Shown in pieces: positions 40,835-53,697 of a DNA stretch of 64,000 nucleotides. A model generated the notes under the pieces. The model worked only from the letters and a program-made list of their open reading frames with translations. It was not told where the DNA came from and did not search any database. The translations under genes were made by a program, and so were the position numbers. The DNA comes from Botryococcus braunii (taxonomy: Eukaryota > Chlorophyta > Trebouxiophyceae), in NCBI GenBank assembly GCA_002005505.1, contig KV908674.1, positions 1 through 64,000 on the forward strand, read 5' to 3'. Every line of letters begins with the position of its first letter. The stretch's first letter is position 1.

Positions 40835-43800
40835 TCAAGGGAAGGTGTCGCGCAGCGCCACCTGGTCCCAAATGGGCGGGGCGAGCCCCTGGAGTCTATG
40901 ATAGGTATTAACCAGCCCGGGATGGGTCTCGAATGCCTCCTGAGATTCCCATGAGTCCTCTGTGGCCCCATGGCCTGCCCACTTTACAAGGTACTCGAGA
41001 AAGGGTGTGCCATCCTCAAAATGGTAGGAGAACCCATCCTTGTCGTGCAACAGCCGGTGATCGACTAGTGCATCCACTACCCACTCCAGGTGAGTGGTGC
41101 CATCCGCTTTGGTGATGACTTTTGGGGGGCAGTATCCACGCGACTGCGCCTCCTCACGTGTCCAGTATGGCTTCAAATAGCAGACATTTATGCGGGGGTG
41201 GATGTCCAGCCGGTCCGGAAGATCCAGTGTGACGAAGTTAACGTTGTCGGGCGTGACCGCCATGACCCTGAAGGGTCCCACGTGCCTGGGTTGCAGCTTG
41301 CTTAATCTGTTTGAAGTTAGCGTGGGGGCCGCACGGGTTGAAAGGAGGACATAGTCCCCTTCCTGGTAGATGGCCTCCCTCCTATGCCGGTTGGCATAGG
41401 CCGTCTGACGGTCTTGAGCTGCACGCAAACACTTCCTTGCAAGGGTGATTTTGTCTTGCATTTTTCTCATGAAGAGATCAGCCCTATCCACCTTAGTGCC
41501 CTCCATGTGTCCAACCGCAAACGGTATATTTGGATCTTGCCCATATGTTAACCTGAAGGGTGTGGAGTTTAGGGAAGTTTGCCAAGAGTTGTTGTAGGCA
41601 AATTCCGCCACTGAAAGGTAATCCTCCCACTCCCTTGGGTTATCCTTGACATAGTGTTTCAAAAAATCTTCCAAGATCCTATTCACCCGTTCCGTTTGAC
41701 CATCTGACTGAGGATGATATGCCGTAGTTCGAGCCGGCTTGCACCCCGTCAGACTTAGAAGTGTGTTCATGAAATTATTCACAAACCGAGGATCTCGGTC
41801 CGAAACAATTTCTTCAGGGAAACCGTGATACTTCCATACTTTATCCCTCATCAGAACAGCAACTTCATAAGCATCTGCATTGGTAGTGGTAGGGGCAAAG
41901 TGGGCACATTTGCTCAACCTGTCAACCACTACCCATATTGCGTTATGCCCGTGTTTGCTTTTAGGCAGTCCCGTGATGAAATCCATTGAGATGCTTTGCC
42001 ATTTCCTTGTGGGGATTTGTAAAGGGTGTAAGAGTCCTGCGGGTAACTGGTTTGAGGCCTTCACCCGCTGGCATGAATCACAATACTTCACATACTCCCG
42101 CACATCCTCCGCCATTCCCGGCCACCACCAGTCCCGCTTCACTAGATCATACATCTTCGCAAAGCCTGGATGACCAACAGAAGGAGGTTCATGCAAAGCT
42201 TTCAATATGTCCTGCCGCAGATTCCTAGCAACTGGACCTTCCTTATCCCGGACTTCATAAAATGCAGGCACATATTTTCTTCCCTCCCTTCCAAATTCCC
42301 AAACCCCGTCCGTAAAGTGAACTTTTCTCCTATTTGCCCTTGTTCCCAACCACGAATCATGTGCGTAAGCACCCTTCAACAATTCCAAGAAGGTGTCACA
42401 CCCGTCAGACCCGAGGGTGATGGAGCCCGAGCGGGCCCTCCCGTCCCCATCCATCGAGGTTGCATTGGTCCCCTTCCCGGGGTTGGGCTCCGTGGAGACG
42501 TTGCGCTGCTGTTGTCCCTGGAGCTGTCCCTGGAGGACTGGGTTCCTGGACAACGCATCCGCAACGTTAGTCTTTCCAGGCTCCCAAACCCAAAGAATGT
42601 TGAACTCCTGCAACTTCTCAGCCCACCGTGCCCTCCGAGGGCTTAAACCAACCTGTTGCTGAAGAAAAGTGTTACACTTATGGTCTGTGGTGACAGTGAC
42701 TTGTTTCCCTAGGACATAACATCTCCATTCAGTCAAGGCATACACTACAGCAAGTAACTCCCTCTCAGTTGCAGAATAGTTCCTTTCTGCACTATTGAGC
42801 TTCTTACTGTAATAAGCAATGACTCGACCTTCCTGCAATAGTACAGCGCCAACCCCAAAATCACTCGCATCACAAATTACCTGGAAGGGTTTACGAAGGT
42901 CTGGCAGTGATAGTATGGGTGCCTGTATTAATGCATCCTTGAGAGCCGCAAGGGCCTCATCTTGCTCTTTTCCCCAAGTCCAAGAACTTTTGCTACTGGA
43001 CAGTTTAGTCAAAGGAGCAGCAAGTGAGCTGAACCCCTGAATAAATTTTCGAAAATAATTTGCAAGCCCCAAAAATCTACGCACGTCGGTGACGTTTTGG
43101 GGTGTGGGCCAATCCTTGACTACCTCCACCTTTTGGGGGTCCACTTTCAGTCCATCCTTGCCAATGATATGCCCGAGGTATTTGAGTTCTGAGCATAAGA
43201 ATTCACATTTGGCAAGTTTTGCAAACAATTCCTTTTCCCGAAGGCGTTGGAACACCTTCCGAAGATGAGCATAATGCTCCTCTTCATCCCGACTGAAAAT
43301 TAGAACATCGTCAAGGTACACTACCACAAACCCTTCCCTTATGAAATCATGAAAGATTTCATTCATTAGGCGTTGAAAGGTAGCGGGGGCGTTGGTGAGT
43401 CCAAAAGGAAGCACTAAGAACTCATACAGCCCAAAGGGTGTACGAAACGCTGTTTTAGGAATGTCTTCCTCCTTTAGCCTTACTTGATGATAACCACTGA
43501 GGAGGTCCAGACTTGAGAAAATCTTAGCACCTTTAAGTTTATCAAGCAAGTCGTCTATGCGAGGGAGAGGGTACCTATCATGAATGGTGATTTTATTTAA
43601 TGCCCTGTAGTCTATAACCATTCGGTATGTGCCCTCCTTCTTCCTCACAAACAAGACCGGTGAAGCATATGGTGAACATGAGGGGCGTATGTGTCCCTTA
43701 GAAAGTAGTTCATCCACAGTTCGCTCACATTCCTCAGTTTCTTCCACGGACAAGCGGTAAGCAGGACGGTTTGGAGGAGTTATTCCTTCCTGCACATTAA

Positions 43801-44994
43801 TAGTGTGATAGACTTGTCGGTGTGGGGGTAGTCCTGGTAGCCCATTTGGAAAAATGTCCTTGTACTCCCGGAGCAAGTGTGCTAGCCGCTCAGGCTTTTT
43901 AGCACAAATTTCCTCTAGAGGGTCCGAAGGCTTACCCGTGGTGACCTCGGATTCTCCCTCTTCCTCTTCCTTTTCCTCTTCCCTTTCCTCTTCCTCTTCC
44001 ACTTCCTTCTCCACTTCTAGGCAACTCTCCATATCCGGGGCCGTGCCCGAGGTATCCCCCGGCGCAGAGTTGTGTAAGGAAGTCCCGGATGACTCCGTCC
44101 AGGGGTCGTCCATGTCCACCAAAGGTGGCATCTCTTCCTGTTCATCCCAACCAACATGTTCATCCTTGGCCATGACATTGAACAAGCAGGTTTTCCAATG
44201 ATCCCGTTTCCCTTTCCTGGTGTTTCCTAATTTGATTCCCCATCCCAACTTCTTTCCCAAGCCTTTGCCATGTTTGTTTAACAAGACCCATTTGTTATTG
44301 TGTCTAATATGAGCCTTGCCAGCTCTCACATTAACATTAGCATGTCGTGGTGCTAGCCAATCCTGTCCCAAAATAATGTCAATTCCTTCCATTATTGAGT
44401 CACACACAAGAAAGGAGTGTCTCGTAATGATAGATGGAGCAAACCGGACACTCAAATCCACTTTCCCATTTGTGTGTGTTACTGTCCCATCAGCAAGTGT
44501 GACGGGTGAAGTCCTCTTGTTATACCTCAAACCTTGCAAAACTTTTTCCCGGACAAAAGAGTGTGTGGCCCCGGTGTCCATTAAAGCTTTACATTGTTGT
44601 CCCCTTGCCATGACAGGAAATGTGAGGTTAAGAGGTGCAGCACTTGACGTTGAACCCAATGACAAGATGCTTTGGGTGCTGCATAAGCTAAAACAAAGGA
44701 AAAAGGAAATGTACATTGCTGTCCTTGAAAAGAAAAGCATTCCCCTTTTGAGCCCCTAGCAAGAATTTTCAGGTTTGCGCGAGAGCGTAACCGCAAAAAG
44801 AAACTCCTACTTTTCCACACCTTCTGGCCTATCACAAAGCATGCACTGACTTGTGAGTTTTCTTTTCGTTCAGCAAGAAAAGATTCAATACAAGTCTCAG
44901 CTTTGTGTTTGCCAGGAACAATCAGAGGTGTATTCCAACTTCCCAAGGACTTCTGAACAAGAAAAGTTAAATATGAAAAACAAATTTCATTCAT
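40835..44994 (-). pseudogene. pol: TyA-3 pol, one frameshift in pre-protease region
   Basis: Starts at ATG 44994, two bases after gag. The first frame covers the pre-protease domain to about 44660, where one G is missing (TGTCATTGGG against TGTCAGTTGGG in TyA-2). The remainder is open from there to 40835: protease ALMDTGATHSF, Glu-rich linker, RT with YLDD, RNase H (SDFGVGAVLLQEG, VTTDHKCNTF), H2C2 zinc finger (HPGFAKMYDLVKRDWWWPG...CDSCQ), integrase (SMDFITGLP, SDRDPRF, TERVNRILEDFL), a GPF-type SH3-like region (RHVGPFRVMAV) and a chromodomain-like end. A single base separates it from a full-length product. Confidence 0.93.
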
Positions 44995-44996
44995 GA

Positions 44997-46235
44997 CTAA
45001 TCTTGTTTAGGGCCCTTGTCCTTCCCTTTCCCTTTCCAATGTTTTCCCTTGTTAAATCCCTTAGGCCCAATGTGTGAGGGAGGTGAAACACCTTGCAGTG
45101 GTGCTGCCACTGGTTGATTGTTTCCTTGCCTCGGATAGAATCCAGGCTGAAAATTTGATGGGGTGTGCCCACTAGCTTGAGCTTTGGCAGCTAGATATTG
45201 CTTTTTAGCAACACACTGCCATGACTCGTGGCCTAGTTTATGACAAAAATAGCATTCCCTATCCTTTGGAATAGAGGTTCTAGAATCAATTTTTCTCCCG
45301 GACCCAAAAGGGGGTGCTCCCACCAAACCCAAGGAAGGTGGTGCAGGGGGCTGTTGTTCCACCACTCCTGCTGCCACTTGAGGTGTCTGGGTGTAGACCC
45401 TCTTCCTCTTGGGTCCCTGTGCATCCACATATGTGCTTTTGAGACTTGCCTCATATTTAACAACATAAGTGCAAATGTCTTCCAGATCAGTGAAAGGACT
45501 GCCTGTTGCAGGGTTCACAGTGCATGCAAGTTTGAGAGGAGTATTAAGACCCTTGGTAAAAAGATGTAACTGGTCTTGCATGGCTATTTGATAGTCAACC
45601 TCTACATCTGCTAAGAGAGACATAAATCTTTCAATATATCTCTCGACAGTCTCATTTCCTTGAAAGACTTTGTCTAATTTTGCCCTGGCAATGGCCACTG
45701 TGTCTGTGGAATCATATCTTTTAACCATAAAAGTTTTAAAATCCTTCCATTCCAATGTATGCTCATGTATCCCTTCCTTTTCTAGTTTCCTTACATGTGT
45801 GTCCCAAACTTTTGTGGGTCTTTCTTCCATCAATTGCACTCCCAAGGCCACCCACTTTCCTGCAGGCACATTGGTTAGTTTTGCATAGCCTTCCAACTTC
45901 CTTGCAAAATAGCAAAAAGATCCCCTCTTTCCCGAAAACAAAGAAGGAGGAGTTGCTCTTACTTGTCCACTAGGGCGAGGAGTCTCCTCCACCCCATCCC
46001 CTCCAACTTGCCTTTCGGCAAGAAGCTTTTCCTTAAATTCCAAAAATAACTGCTCCTTTATTTTATTGGTCAACTTGATCTTCTTTGTCTTTGGTGTGGA
46101 CGGAGCGGGCGACGGATCGCGAGATGCCCCCTCCATCAAGTCCTCTACCAGCTCCCCTGAGCTTTCCAACGCTTCCAAAAATTCTCTTTCTTCCGAAGAA
46201 AGGTTTTTAAACTTCCCAGAAGAGGGCGGTGACAT
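44997..46235 (-). CDS. gag: TyA-3 gag (412 aa, intact)
   Basis: Intact gag on the minus strand, one residue shorter than TyA-2 (one codon less at VVEQQPP) and otherwise nearly identical: capsid, CYFCHKLGHESWQC, Lys/Gly-rich tail with one KDK substitution. Stop is two bases before the pol ATG. Confidence 0.95.
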   Translation of the reverse strand: MSPPSSGKFKNLSSEEREFLEALESSGELVEDLMEGASRDPSPAPSTPKTKKIKLTNKIKEQLFLEFKEKLLAERQVGGDGVEETPRPSGQVRATPPSLFSGKRGSFCYFARKLEGYAKLTNVPAGKWVALGVQLMEERPTKVWDTHVRKLEKEGIHEHTLEWKDFKTFMVKRYDSTDTVAIARAKLDKVFQGNETVERYIERFMSLLADVEVDYQIAMQDQLHLFTKGLNTPLKLACTVNPATGSPFTDLEDICTYVVKYEASLKSTYVDAQGPKRKRVYTQTPQVAAGVVEQQPPAPPSLGLVGAPPFGSGRKIDSRTSIPKDRECYFCHKLGHESWQCVAKKQYLAAKAQASGHTPSNFQPGFYPRQGNNQPVAAPLQGVSPPSHIGPKGFNKGKHWKGKGKDKGPKQD

Positions 46236-46339
46236 CTACGGCCCACATATGAGAGTTAGGACCTTCCATCGAACGATCTCCCTCCTACGACTTTCCTCCT
46301 TCCACCACGCGAAAGACTTGCAGAGAACAATTCGGCATC

Positions 46340-46351
46340 TCGCCGATACCA
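46340..46351 (-). promoter_or_regulatory. TyA-3 primer-binding site
   Basis: TGGTATCGGCGA on the minus strand, two bases inside the 5' LTR boundary. Confidence 0.75.
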
Positions 46352-46353
46352 GA

Positions 46354-46831
46354 TGTCGTAGAATGCACAAGTTAGGGAGAATTTCCAAGTTGTGAGAGAG
46401 AGAGAGAGACAAGGCCGGATGGCCGACAAGTTGGACGCTCTTTCCAATTACAAGTAACCCCCACCTCACGGAGCTTCCACTCCCTACTTGTGGTCTACTA
46501 AGCTTCCAGATTACCTGAGTGCGTGTCTTCCCGTGGCTTACGTCTCTATCCGTTCCTTCCCGTGGTTCGTGATCGTGTGTTCACGTTCCTCCAATGGTAG
46601 CGCACTAGTCCACCAAACCTCTACAATAGTATCTAGAAAATATCCTAGAATCCTACTATGAGAGTAACGTCCATAACTATCCAATGGAATTCGACGGCTA
46701 GGAAGCCAAGGCTAGACGCTAGGCACGTGCGTACTCGCGTTGCTCGTACGACATGTGCGCCACATGTGCGCCTAGGCTAGGGGGTAAGGGAAATGTCCAG
46801 AAATGCCGGGAAATCCCTACATTCCATCACA
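46354..46831 (-). repeat. TyA-3 5' LTR (478 bp)
   Basis: Identical by eye to 39422-39899; adjoins GGGAG and the rest of TyA-2 RNase H. Confidence 0.95.
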
Positions 46832-46836
46832 GGGAG

Positions 46837-48760
46837 TTACTTGCTGTAGTGTATGCCTTGACGGAATGGAGATGTTATGTCCTAGGGAAACAAGTCACTG
46901 TCACCACAGACCATAAGTGTAACACTTTTCTTCAAGCAACAGGTTGGTTTAAGCCCTCGGAGGGCACGGTGGGCTGAGAAGTTGCAGGAGTTCAACATTC
47001 TTTGGGTTTGGGAGCCTGGAAAGACTAACGTTGCGGATGCGTTGTCCAGGAACCCAGTCCTCCAGGGACAGCTCCAGGGACAACAGCAGCGCAACGTCTC
47101 CACGGAGCCCAACCCCGGGAAGGGGACCAATGCAACCTCGATGGATGGGGACGGGAGGGCCCGCTCGGGCTCCATCACCCTCGGGTCTGACGGGTGTGAC
47201 ACCTTCTTGGAATTGTTGAAGGGTGCTTACGCACATGATTCGTGGTTGGGAACAAGGGCAAATAGGAGAAAAGTTCACTTTACGGACGGGGTTTGGGAAT
47301 TTGGAAGGGAGGGAAGAAAATATGTGCCTGCATTTTATGAAGTCCGGGATAAGGAAGGTCCAGTTGCTAGGAATCTGCGGCAGGACATATTGAAAGCTTT
47401 GCATGAACCTCCTTCTGTTGGTCATCCAGGCTTTGCGAAGATGTATGATCTAGTGAAGCGGGACTGGTGGTGGCCGGGAATGGCGGAGGATGTGCGGGAG
47501 TATGTGAAGTATTGTGATTCATGCCAGCGGGTGAAGGCCTCAAACCAGTTACCCGCAGGACTCTTACACCCTTTACAAATCCCCACAAGGAAATGGCAAA
47601 GCATCTCAATGGATTTCATCACGGGACTGCCTAAAAGCAAACACGGGCATAACGCAATATGGGTAGTGGTTGACAGGTTGAGCAAATGTGCCCACTTTGC
47701 CCCTACCACTACCAATGCAGATGCTTATGAAGTTGCTGTTCTGATGAGGGATAAAGTATGGAAGTATCACGGTTTCCCTGAAGAAATTGTTTCGGACCGA
47801 GATCCTCGGTTTGTGAATAATTTCATGAACACACTTCTAAGTCTGACGGGGTGCAAGCCGGCTCGAACTACGGCATATCATCCTCAGTCAGATGGTCAAA
47901 CGGAACGGGTGAATAGGATCTTGGAAGATTTTTTGAAACACTATGTCAAGGATAACCCAAGGGAGTGGGAGGATTACCTTTCAGTGGCGGAATTTGCCTA
48001 CAACAACTCTTGGCAAACTTCCCTAAACTCCACACCCTTCAGGTTAACATATGGGCAAGATCCAAATATACCGTTTGCGGTGGGACACATGGAGGGCACT
48101 AAGGTGGATAGGGCTGATCTCTTCATGAGAAAAATGCAAGACAAAATCACCCTTGCAAGGAAGTGTTTGCGTGCAGCTCAAGACCGTCAGACGGCCTATG
48201 CCAACCGGCATAGGAGGGAGGCCATCTACCAGGAAGGGGACTATGTCCTCCTTTCAACCCGTGCGGCCCCCACGCTAACTTCAAACAGATTCAGCAAGCT
48301 GCAACCCAGGCACGTGGGACCCTTCAGGGTCATGGCGGTCACGCCCGACAACGTTAACTTCGTCACACTGGATCTTCCGGACCGGCTGGACATCCACCCC
48401 CGCATAAATGTCTGCTATTTGAAGCCATACTGGACACGTGAGGAGGCGCAGTCGCGTGGATACTGCCCCCCAAAAGTCATCACCAAAGCGGATGGCACCA
48501 CTCACCTGGAGTGGGTAGTGGATGCACTAGTCGATCACCGGCTGTTGCACGACAAAAATGGGTTCTCCTACCATTTTGAGGATGGCACACCCTTTCTCGA
48601 GTACCTTGTAAAGTGGGCAGGCCATGGGGCCACAGAGGACTCATGGGAATCTCAGGAGGCATTCGAGACCCATCCCGGGCTGGTTAATACCTATCATAGA
48701 CTCCAGGGGCTCGCCCCGCCCATTTGGGACCAGGTGGCGCTGCGCGACACCTTCCCTTGA
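46837..48760 (+). pseudogene. pol: TyA-2 pol, part 2 (RNase H end, integrase, chromodomain)
   Basis: Continues 37184-39421 in frame, but an extra A near 46934 (TTCAAGCAACAGG against TTCAGCAACAGG in TyA-1) shifts the frame inside RNase H. From there it is open to the TGA at 48760: H2C2 finger, integrase D-D-E region (SMDFITGLP, SDRDPRF, DGQTERVNRILEDFL), GPF region, C-terminal chromodomain-like EYLVKWAGHGATEDSWES. The product is otherwise complete. Confidence 0.93.
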
Positions 48761-49734
48761 ACGGGCCCCTCCGGACGGTTGTCCCCCTCATTCCACTTGT
48801 GGAGTTCCCACCTGGTGTCTGGGAATACATGGGACGGGACCTATGGTAGGGGCTGTATATCTTGTGTACTTTGGGACAAGGGACGGGGTAGGTTGCCTAC
48901 CTCGGTATGTGTGGCATGAGGCCTCATACCGCTTCGATGCATTGAACTCGGGGTTCTGCATTCAGGGATAGGAATTGAAGTACACATGGCGCGCAACCGC
49001 AGTCTGCTTAACTAGCACTTGGGACGTGGGCTTGAAGTACAGAAGTGACTTGGAACCCTTGGCTATGGGCTACTTGGAACCCTTGGCTATGGGCTACTTG
49101 GAACCCTTGGATATGGACTACTTGGCATCTTGGGATGGATTTCTTTCTATGTACTATATGTGTACCTTATGTGTACAGTATGTGTACAGTATGGACAATG
49201 TATCATAAAGAAACTGTGTTGTATGGATAGCCACTTTAGGAAAGCATTGTGGACTGAGCTACACCTGTGTCATATTTATCTTGTTCGGATTGTTTATCGG
49301 TTGTGTCACAAGCATTGTATTGTTTTAATAAATAATAAATATGGATGTGTCAATAAAGGCGGACTTGGATAGTTCGAAAGGAATAAGGCGAACGTTCGTC
49401 GTAGTTCGCCGTAATTTATCGTAATTTATCGTAATTATAGTACCGTGTCGTATCGTATCGTACAGTATTGTACTTAGGACTAAAATAAAGCACACCTAAT
49501 AAATAAATTTAAAAAAAAACAAAAAAAACCAAAAAAAAAATGGACGCTTTAGTCAATTGCTTGGGATGATAGGGGAATAACTTGGAGGCGGGGACCCTAA
49601 TGTAACCCATTCGGCAAGGGTCTAACGGCGCTGGTGGATGGGCCGTTCGGTGACGACCATTCCCTTATAATTGTGGTCTACTGTATGTGTGTATGTGGCT
49701 GCATGAGGACATGCAGGAATTAAGGGGGGGATGA
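48761..49734 (+). other. TyA-2 3' untranslated region
   Basis: Non-coding. Three copies of the 24-bp ACTTGGAACCCTTGG unit (49048-49120; two in TyA-1), AATAAA-rich stretch, interrupted A tract near 49510-49540, and TTAAGGGGGGGATGA polypurine tract. Confidence 0.75.
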
Positions 49735-50199
49735 TGTGATGGAATGTAGGGATTTCCCGGCATTTCTGGACATTTCCCTTACCCCCTAGCCTAGGCGCAC
49801 ATGTCGTACGAGCAACGCGAGTACGCACGTGCCTAGCGTCTAGCCTTGGCTTCCTAGCCGTCGAATTCCATTGGATAGTTATGGACGTTACTCTCATAGT
49901 AGGATTCTAGGATATTTTCTAGATACTATTGTAGAGGTTTGGTGGACTAGTGCGCTACCATTGGAGGAACGTGAACACACGATCACGAACCACGGGAAGG
50001 AACGGATAGAGACGTAAGCCACGGGAAGACACGCACTCAGGTAATTTGGAAGCTTAGTAGACCACAAGTAGGGAGTGGAAGCTCCGTGAGGTGGGGGTTA
50101 CTTGTAATTGGAAAGAGCGTCCAACTTGTCGGCCATCCGGCCTTGTCTCTCTCTCTCTCACAACTTGGAAATTCTCCCTAACTTGTGCATTCTACGACA
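49735..50199 (+). repeat. TyA-2 3' LTR (465 bp)
   Basis: Matches 35357-35821; followed by CAGTG and TyB-2 pol. Confidence 0.95.
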
Positions 50200-50204
50200 C
50201 AGTG

Positions 50205-53200
50205 CAGGCTAGAAGGTTAAGCAGAAAGGGCTGTCAGTCCTTTCTGGCAATTGTAACCGATCTATCTACCGATCCGAATGTCTCCATTCCTTCTCCTAAC
50301 TCTCCTGTTGTTGACATACTCAGTGAATTCCAAGATGTTTTCCCTGAAGATGTCCCGCACCTTCCGCCTGAGAGGCAAGGGGTTAGACACACTATACCCT
50401 TGAGCGATCCACATGCTCGTCCACCGTCTCGTCCGTTGTACCGGCTTTCACGCTTAGAGTATGATGAGGCGTTACGCCAGACAAAGCTATTGTTGGACAA
50501 AGGGTATATACAGCCGTCTACATCACCCTATGGTGCGCCCATTCTTTTTGTGCAAAAGAAGGATGGAAGCCTCCGGATGGTCATTGATTACCGAGCTTTG
50601 AATCGACAGACGGTCAAGAACAGGTATCCGATGCCTCGTATCGATGATACTCTTGATCAACTGCAGGGTTATACAGTGTTCTCTAGTCTTGACCTCACGT
50701 CTGGCTATCACCAGATCCGGATCACAGATGAGGATATGCCAAAGACAGCTTTTAGAACACCCGCGGGGTTGTTCGAGTGGCGGGTTTTGCCATTTGGGCT
50801 GACTAATGCCCCGGCCACGTTTCAAACTGCCATGAATGCTATCTTTGCTCCTTACCTGCACAAGTTTGTGCTCGTGTACCTTGATGACATCCTCATCTAC
50901 AGCAAGTCCATTGAAGAGCATAGGGAGCATCTCCGCAAAGTCCTTGAACTGTTGCGGCAGCATAAGTTGTATGCTAACCTAAAGAAGTGCTCTTTCGCCA
51001 AGGATGAGCTGGAGTACTTGGGCCATTTAGTCTCAGCAGATGGGATTAAAGTGGACCCACGTAAGGTGGCTTCAGTTGCTAATTGGAGCACACCGAAGAA
51101 TGTTGGCGAGTTGCGGTCTTTCCTGGGGCTGGCAACTTACTTTCGCAAGTTTGTTCGCAATTTTGCAGCACTTGCATCGCCACTGTACAGACTCCTACGC
51201 CAAGGTGTGACCTGGGTATGGAGTGCTGGGTGTGTTCGGGCGTTTACCGAGATTAAACATGCCTTGACACATGCACCTTGCTTAGCGTATCCTGACTTCT
51301 CAAAGCCGTTTGAGGTCCATTGCGATGCGTCTTTGGCAGGGTTGGGGGCCGTGTTGTACCAGGAGGGTCGCCCAGTTGCCTACGAGAGTCGTCGCTTGAC
51401 TCCCGCTGAGGTTAACTATCCTACTGGGAGCAAGAACTTTTAGCTGTGGTGCATGCATTGACAGTCTGGAGGTGCTACCTAGAGGGGGCCCCTGAGTTTC
51501 GTGTAGTCACGGACCACAAGGCTATCACTTATTTGGACACTTTGCCTACTTTAAGTAGACGGCAAACCAGGTGGGCAGAGTTCCTTTCGAGGTTCAATTT
51601 TCGCATGGACTATGCCCCCGGAACGTCCAATGTGGTGGCTGACGCTCTGAGTCGGCATCCGTCCGACTATGAGGCTCCTTGTCCAATCATCAATGGCGTG
51701 GTGATTGGTGGGTGTTCGCACCCGGCGCACCGTTGTCTGCCAACGCTCTCTCTTTGTGCCTTCGTTGGCACTATCCGCTCTGCGGGGGAGGGGAGTGCTG
51801 CGGCCGGGGTTGCTCTGTCTTGGAAGGACAAATTTGTCCAGGGTTATACTCAAGACCCATGGTTCCAAGATAAGCAGAATGTTAAAGGTCTGCTAGACTT
51901 TGACGGCTTCCTTCTGAGGGAGGGAAGGCCGTGGTTCCGGATGCTTTCGAGCTGCGAGCTCACATCCTCAAGGAACTGCATGATAGCCCGTATGCTGGCC
52001 ATCAAGGAGTGAAGAAAACCTTGGCCCTGGTAAGGCGCCATTATTGGTAGCCTACCATGCTTGCTGACATCGAACGTTACGTGCTAACGTGCCACTTGTG
52101 TCAGAAGAACAAGGCTCGGAACACTTTGCCTGCGGGGTTGCTGCAACCTTTACAGTTGCCGCTGAATCCTTGGCACACGGTGACTATGGATTTCATTACC
52201 CAATTGCCTAGGACAGGCAAGGGTCATGATGCCATTTTCGTCGTAGTGGATAAGCTGACCAAGATGGTGCATCTTATGCCCACAACCACCAAGGCTACGG
52301 CTGAGCAGACGGCTAAGCTGTACGTTGACAATGTGTGGAAGTTGCATGGTGTTCCCCAAGTGGTGGTGTCCGATAGAGATAAGCTCTTCACCAGCCACTT
52401 TGCTAGAGCTTTGTGTCAATCCATTGGGACTCGACAAGCCATGTCAACAGCCTACCATCCGCAGACGGATGGGCAGACTGAGCGAGTGAATCGAGTGCTC
52501 GAGGACATGCTACGCATGTATGTGGCCAAGTCCCAGGATGATTGGGATGAGAAGTTGGTATGTGCAGAATTCGCGATCAATAATTGCGATCACGAGTCCA
52601 CGGGGTCCTCGCCGTTTTTGCTGAACTACGGGTTTCACCCCCACCTGCCAGTCGCGATTCTCCCCAATAGACGGGTACCTGGTGCGTCTGACTTTGTTCA
52701 GGGCATGCAACGCCTCATCAATGAGGCCAGGATGACCCATCGGGTGGCCACTGCGAGACAAGCGCAGCATGCCAACACCAAACGAAGGGACGTTCAATTT
52801 GGTGTGGGGGACTGGGTCCTCCTCTCCTCAAAGAACCTTCGTTTCAAGGTGGGCACGCCCAAGCTCCTCCCGCGTTGGGTAGGGCCGTTCCAAGTCGTGA
52901 AACGTGTGGGTACCCAAGCTTATGAGCTTGACCTCCCGGCACGATGGAGGATTCATGATGTCTTTCATGTCTCCAACCTGGAACGGTACCGGCGGGATGG
53001 TTCGATGCAACCCCCACCACCTGCAGAGGTGCTGGAGGGGGAAGATGAGTACGAGGTGGAAGCCTTAATGGACCACCGTCGTGTCAATTCACGTGGCCGT
53101 CCCAAGTATGAGTACCTTGTCCGCTGGAAGGGTTACTCGTCAGAGCATGACACCTGGGAAGAGGAACGGAATTTGACAAATGCTCCCAATGTTGTAAAGG

Positions 53201-53268
53201 GATACTGGGACACAGTCAACGCACGGGCACCACGAGGCGGGGCACGCCGTCGTGGGCAGGTTGACTAG
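50205..53268 (+). pseudogene. pol: TyB-2 pol, main part (RT, RNase H, integrase, chromodomain)
   Basis: Continues 34826-35356 in frame (AVQARRLSRKG). [27 protein letters not shown] start, [16 protein letters not shown] near 50877; RNase H with VHCDASLAGLGAVLYQEG. A missing A near 51425 shifts the frame, another missing base near 51920 shifts it again, and a TAG at 52048-52050 replaces Trp in HYWWP of the H2C2 region. After that 52057-53268 is open: integrase (TMDFITQLP, SDRDKLFTSHF, TDGQTERVNRVLEDML), GPFQVVKRVG, and a chromodomain (YEVEALMDHR...EYLVRWKGYSSEHDTWEEE). The open LTR codons before 50205 are not part of it. Confidence 0.93.
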
Positions 53269-53697
53269 GGGAAACACAGCAGCACGAGCCTGTCAAGCTG
53301 CGTCACCGGGGGGTCGTGGTTTACCCATACGTTCGCGTGATCACAGAACGTCCCCTGACTTGGTGGCTAAGTGTCGTCCAGCCCCGGCTCCTACTATCCG
53401 CCCTGAAGCTAGCAACTTCACTGCTTCTTCATGGGAACCTGTACACGTGGAGTGTACATTTGTTCACGCCGACGACTGCCCTTTGGGCCCCGTCACTGCG
53501 GGATTCTGGTCTAGGCGTACCATAGAGATACCTCAGGCAAGTGTACACCCAGGCTGCGGTCTGGTGTCTGGAGGAGACTCGCCGGCTCAAAGTGTGATGT
53601 ATAGAAGTGTGGCAGTGACCTTCTATACGCCTCTGCCTGTGACTGCGGCTTGCTTTGGCAGGCCTCCCGGGAGCTCGGTCACCTAGGAGGGGGAGAA
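53269..53697 (+). other. TyB-2 3' untranslated region and polypurine tract
   Basis: No gene supported. Close to 17582-18023 of TyB-1; ends AGGAGGGGGAGAA. Confidence 0.8.

Larger units (their letters stand above)
39422..46831 (-). mobile_element. TyA-3, Ty3/gypsy chromovirus, reverse orientation, inserted in TyA-2 pol
   Basis: 7410 bp; GGGAG at 39417-39421 and 46832-46836. Two 478-bp LTRs read as identical, with the TyA-family insertion GTGGCGCACAT that TyA-2 lacks. Uninterrupted by other elements; gag is intact and pol has one single-base frameshift. It is the best complete reference for the family here, and the only element inserted on the minus strand as a simple unit. Confidence 0.96.
35357..50199 (+). 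mobile_element. TyA-2, Ty3/gypsy chromovirus inserted in TyB-2 pol
   Basis: Duplication CAGTG. Both LTRs are 465 bp and look identical, sharing a short deletion relative to TyA-1 (GCGCACATGTCGTACG). Pol is split by TyA-3 (GGGAG duplication). Own sequence 35357-39421 and 46837-50199. Damage seen besides the insertion: a one-base insertion near 46934. Confidence 0.95.

Noticed and set aside
42170..42662. 158- and 89-codon ORFs opposite TyA pol, repeated at 28194-28686 and 46882-47425
   Set aside because: They recur only because the TyA sense sequence recurs; no recognisable domain.
50091..50204. N-terminal codons of the open frame 50091-51443
   Set aside because: They are TyA-2 3' LTR read by chance in frame with TyB-2 pol.
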